Assembly: GCF_027789125.1 (NCBI RefSeq)
Contig: NZ_JAQFVF010000092.1
Coordinates: 186,001 to 250,000 of the forward strand
Direction of reading: 5' to 3'
DNA length: 64,000 nucleotides
Origin: Paenibacillus aestuarii
GTDB taxonomy: Bacteria > Bacillota > Bacilli > Paenibacillales > NBRC-103111
In this document: positions 34,743 to 42,784 of the stretch, piece by piece
How positions within the stretch are numbered: the stretch's first letter is position 1
How the letters are laid out: the number at the start of each line of letters is the position of its first letter
Translations under genes and position numbers: made by a program
Notes under the pieces: model-generated
Databases searched by the model: none
What the model saw: only the letters and a program-made list of their open reading frames with translations
Told to the model about the DNA's origin: nothing

Positions 34743-34799
34743 CTTTTATGACCCTCTACCGGGTCACAGGCTATGATGAAATTTTCATAGCCTTTTTTT
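34743..34799 (+). repeat. Structured repeated element, copy 2, ending in a terminator
   Basis: Same element as at 32690-32742: ATGACCC..GGGTCA dyad, then AGGCTATGA/TCATAGCCT (34768-34793), a perfect 9-bp stem followed by a 7-T run. A TATAAT sequence (about 34737-34742) lies just upstream, so a short RNA could start and stop here; it may also terminate the aldo/keto reductase transcript. Confidence 0.5.
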
Positions 34800-34843
34800 G
34801 TGTTTAAGCCCGTCATTGCGGGCTACAGGATAGGCACGCAGGG

Positions 34844-35042
34844 ATGGTAAGATGGCAATGACCGTAAACACGCCAATACCCGTCCACTTACAGCAAAAGA
34901 GCTCGCTGCAATAAAGATCATTCAGGCAAGGAAATCGACTGTTTCCAGAACAGTAACTTACGCTGTTATCGCCAAAGAAAAAGACCGTTCGCAGCCTGTC
35001 GATTGGCTTAAACGGTCTTTTTCTTCAAGACTTCCCTCATGA
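34844..35042 (+). pseudogene. Possible frameshifted remnant of a small gene
   Basis: After ATG 34844 and a one-base offset, the frame from 34851 reads DGNDRKHANTRPLTAKELAA then IKIIQARKSTVSRTVTYAVI, which looks protein-like, and runs to TGA at 35040-35042. There is no clean start in this frame and the end crosses the terminator at 34978-35022, so it is either a decayed gene or chance. Confidence 0.2.
34978..35022. terminator. Terminator of the galactoside operon
   Basis: AAAAAGACCGTT / AACGGTCTTTTT perfect 12-bp stem with a 21-nt loop, T-runs on both strands, 14 bp after the LacI gene stop on the minus strand. Confidence 0.7.
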
Positions 35043-36062
35043 CTCGCGCTGCGTGCTCTGCCTGACGATCAGCCGTGGTGCCAGCACCGTCAGCTGCTGC
35101 GCCTTCTCCTTCTGAATCAATCGGGACAAAATCGCCAAAGCCGTCCTGCCCAGTTCATCGCTGTTTTGCGAGACGGTCGTTAGCTCCGGATTCATCGCCG
35201 AGGACAGCTGCGTATCGTCAAAGCCTGCGATCGCCAGTTCCTCAGGCACCCGGACGCCTCGGGTCAGCGCCGCCTTGATCGCGCCGATCGCCACATAATC
35301 GTTGATGCACACGACAGCCGTCGGGCGGCTCTGCATCGCGAGGATCTGCTCCATGCGCTGGTAGCCGCAAGCGATCGAGAAATCCCCGAGCCGGATCCAA
35401 TCCTGGCGGTAAGGCAGCTGGTTTGCATGAAGCGTCTCTTTGAACGCTTGCAGCTTCTCCAGCGTCGTTGTCGTCGCCAGACTGCCGCCCAAGAAGCCGA
35501 TCCGCTCATGCCCGAGCTCGATGAAGTGCCGCACCAACAGTTGGGTCCCCATAAACTCATCCGTCTTCACACGATGACAGGGATGCCCAGGCAGTGTACC
35601 GTTGATAAGCACGATCGGCGTTTTTTTCTGAATGTCGATCACTTCCTGCACCAGCGCATCCTGACACTGGCGCGCATTAATCCGACCGCCCATAAAGATG
35701 AGGCCATCCACTTGCCTCTCGCACAGCAAATGCAAGTACTCCGACTCTTTGTGCGGATCGCTGAACGTGTTGCATAAAAAGAGCGTGTATCCCAGCTTAA
35801 GCGCCGCCCGCTCCGCCCCGCCGAACACCTCGGAGAAGAACATATTGCTGCTATCCGGAAATAAGACGCCGATCATCCCCGTTCTTTTATTCACGAGACT
35901 GCGGGCCAGCGCGTTCGGCTGGAATTTGTGCTTTTCGATGATAGCCATAATTTTCTGCCGGGTAGACGCACGCACAGGAGCAGTGCCATTAAGAACACGG
36001 GAAACTGTGGCGACGGATACGTTCGCTTCCCTGGCAATATCATAGACGGTTATCGCTTCCAG
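35037..36062 (-). CDS. LacI-family transcriptional regulator with non-AUG start
   Basis: From the first ATG (35975) the protein would begin MRASTRQKIMAIIEKHKF and lack its DNA-binding domain. Reading the same frame upstream restores a complete LacI helix-turn-helix, ITVYDIAREANVSVATVSRV then LNGTAPV, before any stop. No ATG, GTG or TTG exists there; CTG at 36062 (or the AUA three codons later) with ACGGAGAG upstream is the likely start, giving 341 residues, the normal length. The rest is a sugar-binding type I periplasmic fold (GMIGVLFPDSSNMFFSEV, AIAGFDDTQLSSAMNPELTT). It follows the binding-protein gene by 24 bp and probably represses the operon through the dyad at 42551-42566. Confidence 0.8.
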   Translation of the reverse strand: MEAITVYDIAREANVSVATVSRVLNGTAPVRASTRQKIMAIIEKHKFQPNALARSLVNKRTGMIGVLFPDSSNMFFSEVFGGAERAALKLGYTLFLCNTFSDPHKESEYLHLLCERQVDGLIFMGGRINARQCQDALVQEVIDIQKKTPIVLINGTLPGHPCHRVKTDEFMGTQLLVRHFIELGHERIGFLGGSLATTTTLEKLQAFKETLHANQLPYRQDWIRLGDFSIACGYQRMEQILAMQSRPTAVVCINDYVAIGAIKAALTRGVRVPEELAIAGFDDTQLSSAMNPELTTVSQNSDELGRTALAILSRLIQKEKAQQLTVLAPRLIVRQSTQRES

Positions 36063-36086
36063 AGGGACGCACTCTCCGTTACTTCT

Positions 36087-37712
36087 TTATTTACTGCTTT
36101 CGACCATCGTTTTAAAAGCGTCCAGCTGCTTCTGGACTTCCGCTTGCAGCTTATCGTAACCGGCGGCTTTGAGCTTCGCGCGGAAATCGTTCACGGCTTT
36201 CACCGGATCGCCGGCTTTGCCATACAAAATGGCTGGTCCCATTTGGCCAACGACTTGGGTAACGGCCGTCAATTCATTCGTAACAGGGGCTTTATCGAAA
36301 ACAAAGCGGCCATATGGATACGGCTTCTTGATTTTGTCGTAAGCGGCGTACATATCGGCTTTGCCGGCATATTCGTTGCCGTCTGGAATTTCGTTCTTAT
36401 CGATGCGTCCACCCCAGAAGTCGGAGTAGAAATCGTCGCGCTGCACGTCATAACCTTCCGGACGGTAGCGCTTGCCGTCTTTGACCACGTATTGCACGCC
36501 TTCAAGGCCGTAGTTCATCAGATGATAAATTTCAGGATCCTGACGGATCAAATCGTAGACCATCAGCGCGCGCTCCGGATGCTTGCTTTTTGCCCCGACG
36601 GAAGTCCCGCCGTGTGTGATCGACAGTGAGACCAAATTATTGCGGGTCGATGAGAACGGGTAAAATTGCAGATCAGAGCCAGGCTGCAGTTTATCCATTT
36701 TGACGCGCTCGCCGAGGAACGTTTGCGTGTGATGCTGATCGACAGCCGATTTGCCCGCTTCCAGCTCGGCACGGTTATCGCCTTTGTAGTTCAGCACGTC
36801 TTCGCGCCAGAACCCCTTGTCGCCCCATTCCTTCATTTGCTTGGCGAAATTGACAAAAGTATCGTCGAAGATCGGGCTATAGGCTGTATATTTCTCGTCA
36901 TAGGACTTGCCATAAATGATGCCGAACATGCCCGTACTAACCGGAAGCTCGATCGCATCGGTATGCGAGTTGATGTAGCCGCCGGCAATATCTCCGCTGG
37001 TCCCGTTCGGGTCCCATGGCATAACGCCCGGCTTCTTATCCTTCACCCCTTGGAAGTATTTGCCGAGGGTCTCCCAATCTTTGATCGGCGTCGTAATTCC
37101 GAATTCTTTGGCCCAGTCCCCACGATACAAGAACCCGTGGTTGACCCACTGCGTATAGTGATCTTCTGGAATGAGCATGATCTGGTTCTTATACTTCGTC
37201 TCCGCCCAGTCCGTCGGCGGTACTTCCGTCCACGTTAACGGTGCATAGGTAGGAAGCAGCTTATCCAGCGGCATGAAAGCGCCCTTTTGGGCATTTTGCC
37301 ACGTATCCAGCCAATCGGTAGCTACCGTAATCAGGTCGACCGGCTCCCCGGAAGCGAGCAGCAAGTTATATTTCGTTTGCCAATCCGCCCATTCCACCCA
37401 TTTGATTTCCAGCTTGGCATTCGCCTTTTGCTTTAAGAGTGCATTGACCTTTTCCATCACTTTTTCAAATTGGCCATTCTTCGGCTTATCCCCGAGCATC
37501 ACGTAACTAATCGTTTGGAACTCGGAAGTGTCAATCTTCCCTCCCGTTGCAGCCCCTGTCGCAGCAGCCGTGGCAGCGGTCGTTGCCGCCGGTTTGCTAG
37601 TGGCGCCGTTGGTGTCATTGTTCGAGCTGCTCGGTGTTGAGCAAGCGGTCAAACTTGCAGCCAGAGCCCCGGCCAGGGCGACGCTCAGCACATTTTTCTT
37701 TTTTCTCCACAT
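36087..37712 (-). CDS. Carbohydrate ABC transporter substrate-binding lipoprotein (LplA/YtcQ-like)
   Basis: A 541-residue extracellular binding protein with lipobox LAASLTAC and an Asn/Thr/Ala linker. Its length and the C-terminal region with NYGLEGVQYVVKDGKRY match the LplA/YtcQ group that serves complex sugars in Paenibacillus and Bacillus. ATG at 37712 has GGGGAGG 9 nt upstream and begins with a basic signal region (WRKKKNVLS). It lies downstream of the two permease genes, with the regulator next. No ATPase gene is present, so a shared MsmX-type ATPase is expected. Confidence 0.85.
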   Translation of the reverse strand: MWRKKKNVLSVALAGALAASLTACSTPSSSNNDTNGATSKPAATTAATAAATGAATGGKIDTSEFQTISYVMLGDKPKNGQFEKVMEKVNALLKQKANAKLEIKWVEWADWQTKYNLLLASGEPVDLITVATDWLDTWQNAQKGAFMPLDKLLPTYAPLTWTEVPPTDWAETKYKNQIMLIPEDHYTQWVNHGFLYRGDWAKEFGITTPIKDWETLGKYFQGVKDKKPGVMPWDPNGTSGDIAGGYINSHTDAIELPVSTGMFGIIYGKSYDEKYTAYSPIFDDTFVNFAKQMKEWGDKGFWREDVLNYKGDNRAELEAGKSAVDQHHTQTFLGERVKMDKLQPGSDLQFYPFSSTRNNLVSLSITHGGTSVGAKSKHPERALMVYDLIRQDPEIYHLMNYGLEGVQYVVKDGKRYRPEGYDVQRDDFYSDFWGGRIDKNEIPDGNEYAGKADMYAAYDKIKKPYPYGRFVFDKAPVTNELTAVTQVVGQMGPAILYGKAGDPVKAVNDFRAKLKAAGYDKLQAEVQKQLDAFKTMVESSK

Positions 37713-37772
37713 ACAAAAATGCCTCCCCATGATCATGATTGGTGTATACGAATAACCTTGTATACTTGCATG

Positions 37773-38681
37773 TCAGCCTTTTACAGCGCCAACGGTGATG
37801 CCTTTGATGAAGTACTTCTGCACCATCGGGTAGAACAAAATGACCGGACCTGTGGCGACGACCGCCGTCGCCATCTTCATCGATTCCAGCGGCATATCCC
37901 GGGGCTGGACGTTGGACGCGACCGAGGAGTTTTTAATAAAATCAGCGCTCGTGACAACGTTATAAAGAAATAACTGCAGCGGTCGGTATTTCATATCCGG
38001 TGAAAGGAACAGCATGGCATTGTACCATTCATTCCAATAGCCTAACGCAAGGAACAATCCAATCGTCGCCAGCGCCGGCGTGGTCATGGGTAGGATCAGC
38101 TTGATGAAGATGTGAAAATCCCCTGCCCCGTCCATTTTGGCCGACTCGGTAATCGCATGCGGGATCGAGGTGACGAAGCTTTTCATCATGATAATGAGAA
38201 ATGGGCTCATAAGTCCTGGCAGCAGCACGGCAAGATAGTTATCTTTGAGATGCAGCCACTGCGTCATGATCAGGTAAAAGGGTACGACTCCGCCTTGGAA
38301 CAGCGTTGTAAAGTAGATGAAGAAGGAGATGCGGTTCCGATATGGGAAATCCGGTCGCTGCAATGAATAACCCGTCATGGCGACGATGAACAGCCCGACA
38401 GCGGTTCCCACCACCGTAATCCCCAACGTAACTGCGTAAGAACCGACGATGATGCCGGGGTTATCGAACACAATTTTATATGCGAATGTACTGAACTCCC
38501 GGGGCCACAAATTATAGCCATGCAGTGTAATGGACTTCTCCGCCGTAAATGAGGTGCCGAGAACAAGCAAAAACGGCAGTAAACAGCATAGTGCGAATAG
38601 GCCGATAAAGACGTAGCCAAATGCCCGGACAGTCACCGAAGAGAAATCAGTTCCCCTCTGACGTGCGATAACTTGCTCCAC
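37773..38681 (-). CDS. Carbohydrate ABC transporter permease (LplC/YtcP-like)
   Basis: A 302-residue permease with six membrane segments. The coupling motif is ESAKMDGAGDFHIFIKLILP (E-A-A loop), and the end PMVQKYFIKGITVGAVKG is the standard tail of this group. GTG start with GGGGGG upstream. Pairs with the permease at 38728-39699 to form the sugar channel. Confidence 0.88.
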   Translation of the reverse strand: MEQVIARQRGTDFSSVTVRAFGYVFIGLFALCCLLPFLLVLGTSFTAEKSITLHGYNLWPREFSTFAYKIVFDNPGIIVGSYAVTLGITVVGTAVGLFIVAMTGYSLQRPDFPYRNRISFFIYFTTLFQGGVVPFYLIMTQWLHLKDNYLAVLLPGLMSPFLIIMMKSFVTSIPHAITESAKMDGAGDFHIFIKLILPMTTPALATIGLFLALGYWNEWYNAMLFLSPDMKYRPLQLFLYNVVTSADFIKNSSVASNVQPRDMPLESMKMATAVVATGPVILFYPMVQKYFIKGITVGAVKG

Positions 38682-38727
38682 TTTGGGTCCCCCCTTAGCT
38701 AAAAATAAATATTGACGCTAGCATGCG

Positions 38728-39699
38728 TTAGAACAGCGTATTCTCCGGAGACACCTTCTTCACCAGCCAGTTCGCCGTGATGACGATAAAGAAGCCAAAC
38801 ACGGACTGGTACAGACTGACGGCGCTGCCCAGCGAGAAGTTAAAATTGTTCATCAGCGAGCGGAACACGAACGTCTCAATAATGTCCGTAGCGTCGAACA
38901 AAGCGGTATTATTGGCGCCGACCAGGTTATAGAACAGCCCGAAATTCCCGCGCAGCACGCCTCCCAGGGAGAAAAGCAAGAGAATGACGAAGGTCGGCTT
39001 TAGCCACGGCAGCACAATATAGCGAATCCGCTGCACAGCGTTGGCGCCATCGATTTCCACCGCTTCAATGATCTCCGCGTCCAGCCCCATGATGGCCGCA
39101 AAATAGACGATCGAACCGTAGCCCGTCGACTGCCATAAAAACGTAATGACGATAATGAACGGCCAAATACTCGGATTCGAATACGTTTTGAGCGGTTCTG
39201 AGCCAAGCGATTTCAGCACGCCGTTCAGCAAACCGAAATCATAGCTGAGGATGTTATAAGCGATCAGGCCAACGAGCACGAAGGAAATAAAAAACGGCAG
39301 GAACATAAGTGATTGCGCAAGCTTTTTAAACCATTTTTTACGCAGCTCGTTAAGCAGAATGGCGACGCCGATTTGCAGCGTGTTGCCGATGAGGATGAAC
39401 GCCAGGTTGTAGGCAATCGTGTTAAAGGTCAGCTTCCATAAGGCCCCGGAGGTAACCAAGAAATGGAAGTTGTCAAAGCCGACGAACGGCGAGCCGAAGA
39501 TTCCCGAGCCGTAGTTGTAATTAATGAAAGCAAGATACAGCCCCGGCATGGGGAGATAGGACATCACGATGAAAAATAAGATCGCTGGCAAGCACATCAG
39601 CAGCAAGGTGCGGAATTTCCACATTTTGCGAAATGTCGTGCGCTTATTCGCTAGGACCGGCGCCTGTTCAAGACTTCCGGATGTGACGGCAGTTCTCAT
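38728..39699 (-). CDS. Carbohydrate ABC transporter permease (LplB/YteP-like)
   Basis: A 323-residue permease with six membrane segments. LPAILFFIVMSYLPMPGLYLAF at the first helix and the coupling loop EIIEAVEIDGANAVQRIRYI are characteristic of the LplB/YteP partner. The ATG has GGAGAGGAG upstream. It follows the GH35 gene by 21 bp in the same operon. Confidence 0.88.
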   Translation of the reverse strand: MRTAVTSGSLEQAPVLANKRTTFRKMWKFRTLLLMCLPAILFFIVMSYLPMPGLYLAFINYNYGSGIFGSPFVGFDNFHFLVTSGALWKLTFNTIAYNLAFILIGNTLQIGVAILLNELRKKWFKKLAQSLMFLPFFISFVLVGLIAYNILSYDFGLLNGVLKSLGSEPLKTYSNPSIWPFIIVITFLWQSTGYGSIVYFAAIMGLDAEIIEAVEIDGANAVQRIRYIVLPWLKPTFVILLLFSLGGVLRGNFGLFYNLVGANNTALFDATDIIETFVFRSLMNNFNFSLGSAVSLYQSVFGFFIVITANWLVKKVSPENTLF

Positions 39700-39720
39700 G
39701 TTTGCATACGCTCCTCTCCA

Positions 39721-42519
39721 TTAACTTGCGGATACCGGGATGAATCGCAGCGGCTCCAGCGACGCCTCCTCGTCCTTACTTACCGCTTCCAGCAGAATGA
39801 CGAGGCGGCTCGCTTCCGGCTGGTTGTGAAACCATGCGCCAGGCAGGTAGAAGGAATTGTCGCTACCCCCGCGGAAGATCGGGCGGTTCGCGCCGCCTGG
39901 CAGCCACAGGCGCCCGACCAGATGACCGTTTAAGAAAACGGTCAGTTTCATGTTGGCGCCGACTGCGTACACGCGCCAGCCAAGTCCATCGTTGTCGTCC
40001 TGGAGTTCACCGTACAACCACGCGACGGCTCCCGGCTTCAGCTTCAGCGATTTGTGCGCCTCCGTCGGCTTAGCCGATGCTTGTGAGGCCAGGGCATGCT
40101 GGAGCAATCCTTCCTCCTGGCAGCCCGCCAAGCTCCAGGCACGGGCTGCGATGCCTTCGTACAAGGTTATATGCCCGCTTATCTGGCCGTACGTCTTATC
40201 CAAAAAGAAAGTGAGCTGCGCGGTTTCTCCTCTTTTTACATAGGGAGTCAAATCAACATAGGGGTTCAGCGGATTCACTTGGCCGAGCGGGTACCCGTTG
40301 ACATAGACGTAGGCATACGTGAAATTGCCCGGTGCATGCAGCACCCACGAGTCCGCTTCCCCGGACAGCCTAACCTGCTTGCGATAGCAATGATGGGCAG
40401 GCTGATCGGCGGACAACCACCCGCCGGCGCTCACCAGCGGCCAAGCTTCGTCATCCAGTTCAGACAGAACATACGCCGCCTTCTCATCCCCGGCTTGCAG
40501 CTGCTTAAAGCGCCAGTTCTGCATCAGATTGATCTCATGCGTAACGCCTGTAAGGCCAGTAAGTCCTTTCAAGCTGTTCAAATGCAAAGCCGGCAAGTTC
40601 GTGTCATGAAAATTCGTATGCCCCCAAATTTCAACACGCGCTGTCAAATTGTACTCGTCTGCATCAGCATCCTCGAGCGGCAGATAGCAGCTCGCTCCCC
40701 CCGGCGCTATTGTACCTACGTAGGTGTCGCCGGCATATAAGGAGATCACATCACTGGCCTGATGCAAAAGGAAGCCTTGGCAGCGATTCGCCGTCAGTCC
40801 TGCCCATTGCGCCGTGTACCAGGCAAAACCGCGATATATTCCGTTTTTTTCCAAAAAATCGACTGCATCTCCGATCCGCTTCCCGCCTTTGCCAGCCATC
40901 GATAAGAGCGGATCCACATCGCTGAGCGCCCAGGAAATCTCTGGCTCGTGTGGCTCTGCCGCCTGCTGTGCATAAGATTCGATGTGGAGCTGACCGTCCG
41001 CATCGATGCTTTCTAACAGCAGCGCTCGATCACGGCTCATCCCGACGATCTCTATAACGTGATCAACGGCTATGTGCAGCCACGCCCTTGCTTCCTGCTC
41101 AGCCGCCTGAAACGTCAGCGTCACTTGGCCGCCGGTTCCCTCATGCTCCTGCATGGCACCGGGCTCCAGCCGGACGTCCTGCTCGAAGGACAGGCGGATT
41201 TCGCCTTCTCCGGCGGTATGAAAGACGAGCAGGGTCCGGCCATCGAGCTGCTGGACCTGCAGCAGTTCAGCCGTCGCATAATCGAGCATTCCGCCTCCGG
41301 GGATGCCCCATGTATGCAGCGGAACTTGCAGCGGGAGAATCGGACAATGTCCGGATACGGCGACAAGTTTGCTGTATGCCGGTATAGGCGCGTCAGCCTC
41401 GCTCGCGATATCCGCTTGCGCATCGTTCTCGTCGACATTGGCGAGAAACAGCAGCTCCCCGCCGTGTTTTAACGCCAGCCGATCAGGCCCAGCTCCCGAT
41501 GCTGTCGGAACCGCTTCTGCCAAGGAGCAGCCATAGGTCTGAATCACCCGCTGCTGCAGCCTGCCCTCATAAGCTTCCTGGCGGATATGCCCCTCAGGCG
41601 AGATCATGCCGTGGAAGTCATAATCCGAAGTGAGGAAGGATAGCGGATTGCCCCAGTTGTTGGCAGCGTTCGTGAAACCGAAGTTCGTGCCGGACGCTTG
41701 CAAATACGGTCCCAGCAGCTTAGCGCCGGCGGACAGCAATCTGCGCAGCAGAAAATGCGAGCGGTTCGTCTCGGTGACGAGCAGCGGATACCCGCGCTCC
41801 GCCAACCTTGCCTGATAAGTACGAACCTTCTCCACAAACACCGGATCACGATCATTCGGATAAAAATTGCACGTCGGCACCACTTGTTCCACGAATCCGG
41901 AAGCCTCCAGCAAACCCCCTTGCCCTGCGCAGGCAATCAGCGGTACGGAAATCCCATGCTGAAGCGCCATATCCCGCAATGCCGAGATGTACCCGTGCGG
42001 GTCAGCGCAAGGATAGAAGTCCAGCTCATTTTCCAGCTGCACGGCAATGACCGATCCGCCCTGCCCCTCCTCATACTTGCGGATGATCGGCATGATTTGT
42101 GCATACCACCTGGCCACATGCTGCAAATAGGCGGGATCATTTTGCCGCAGCTGCACGTGCGCTTGTGCCAGCAAGTAAGCCGGCAGCGCGCCGCCGTCCC
42201 ATTCCGAGCAGATGTACGGGCCCGGTCTGGCGATGACCCAGAGACCGGCTTCCGCTGCCTCCTGCAAAAACTGACCGACATCCTTCTCTCCCGTGAAATC
42301 CCAGACACCTTCCTCGCTCTCATGGTGGTTCCACGGGAAGTACACATCAATCGCGTTGTAGCCGAAGCGTTTTATTTTGTGCAAGCGGTCTTTCCAGGTG
42401 CCCCGGGGCAAGCGAAAATAAAATAAAGAAGCGCAAAGGACGATTTCCGATTTTCCATGTATGCGCAATGCTTCAGGCGACAGCCTGATCACCGCGTCTT
42501 GACTTGCAGATAATGGCAC
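39721..42519 (-). CDS. GH35-family beta-galactosidase
   Basis: A 932-residue intracellular enzyme (no signal peptide) that removes terminal beta-galactose. The N-terminal barrel has the GH35 signature YNAIDVYFPWNHHES and ARPGPYICSEWDGGALPAYL; the acid/base Glu is in VIAVQLENELDFY and the nucleophile Glu in PLLVTETNRSHF. Long C-terminal beta-sandwich domains (about 560-930) follow, with WVLHAPGNFTYAYVYVNG typical of the galactose-binding-like modules. GTG start with GGGGGG upstream. First gene of the operon, with a LacI-type dyad and a cre-like site upstream, so it is expected to be repressed without galactosides and by glucose. Confidence 0.9.
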   Translation of the reverse strand: MPLSASQDAVIRLSPEALRIHGKSEIVLCASLFYFRLPRGTWKDRLHKIKRFGYNAIDVYFPWNHHESEEGVWDFTGEKDVGQFLQEAAEAGLWVIARPGPYICSEWDGGALPAYLLAQAHVQLRQNDPAYLQHVARWYAQIMPIIRKYEEGQGGSVIAVQLENELDFYPCADPHGYISALRDMALQHGISVPLIACAGQGGLLEASGFVEQVVPTCNFYPNDRDPVFVEKVRTYQARLAERGYPLLVTETNRSHFLLRRLLSAGAKLLGPYLQASGTNFGFTNAANNWGNPLSFLTSDYDFHGMISPEGHIRQEAYEGRLQQRVIQTYGCSLAEAVPTASGAGPDRLALKHGGELLFLANVDENDAQADIASEADAPIPAYSKLVAVSGHCPILPLQVPLHTWGIPGGGMLDYATAELLQVQQLDGRTLLVFHTAGEGEIRLSFEQDVRLEPGAMQEHEGTGGQVTLTFQAAEQEARAWLHIAVDHVIEIVGMSRDRALLLESIDADGQLHIESYAQQAAEPHEPEISWALSDVDPLLSMAGKGGKRIGDAVDFLEKNGIYRGFAWYTAQWAGLTANRCQGFLLHQASDVISLYAGDTYVGTIAPGGASCYLPLEDADADEYNLTARVEIWGHTNFHDTNLPALHLNSLKGLTGLTGVTHEINLMQNWRFKQLQAGDEKAAYVLSELDDEAWPLVSAGGWLSADQPAHHCYRKQVRLSGEADSWVLHAPGNFTYAYVYVNGYPLGQVNPLNPYVDLTPYVKRGETAQLTFFLDKTYGQISGHITLYEGIAARAWSLAGCQEEGLLQHALASQASAKPTEAHKSLKLKPGAVAWLYGELQDDNDGLGWRVYAVGANMKLTVFLNGHLVGRLWLPGGANRPIFRGGSDNSFYLPGAWFHNQPEASRLVILLEAVSKDEEASLEPLRFIPVSAS

Positions 42520-42550
42520 GAGTGACCCCCCTTAACTTCGTTCTGGTATG

Positions 42551-42566
42551 ATGAAACCCGTTTCAT
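42551..42566. promoter_or_regulatory. LacI-type operator upstream of the GH35 operon
   Basis: ATGAAAC-CC-GTTTCAT is a perfect 7-2-7 dyad lying 32 bp before the GH35 start and just downstream of a -10-like TATACT (42597-42602). Its form is typical of LacI-family operators. The last gene of the operon encodes a LacI regulator. Confidence 0.6.
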
Positions 42567-42610
42567 TCGCAGGCGTGTTGCTCTTCCCCTGTTGCTAGTA
42601 TAAAGCTTAG

Positions 42611-42624
42611 ATAAAGCGCTTACA
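42611..42624 (-). promoter_or_regulatory. cre-like site upstream of the GH35 operon
   Basis: Minus strand TGTAAGCGCTTTAT matches the CcpA box TGWAANCGNTNWCA at 12 of 14 positions. It lies just upstream of the -10-like TATACT. Confidence 0.45.
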
Positions 42625-42683
42625 TTCAAGGAAACTCCAAAATATATAACAAAACTTAGAGGTTTCGTGGCTCTCCGCAACAC

Positions 42684-42722
42684 AAAAAAGCTATGAATTG
42701 TAGCCCAATTCATAGCTTTTTT
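42684..42722. terminator. Terminator of the kinase/regulator operon
   Basis: A perfect 17-bp stem (AAAAAAGCTATGAATTG and its complement) with a 5-nt loop and T-runs on both strands. It lies 62 bp after the response regulator stop on the minus strand. Confidence 0.85.
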
Positions 42723-42784
42723 CCTTCAATAATTCACAGATTTTGTTATACATTTCACAGAAGTGGGGAATGGGACAGCCTGCC

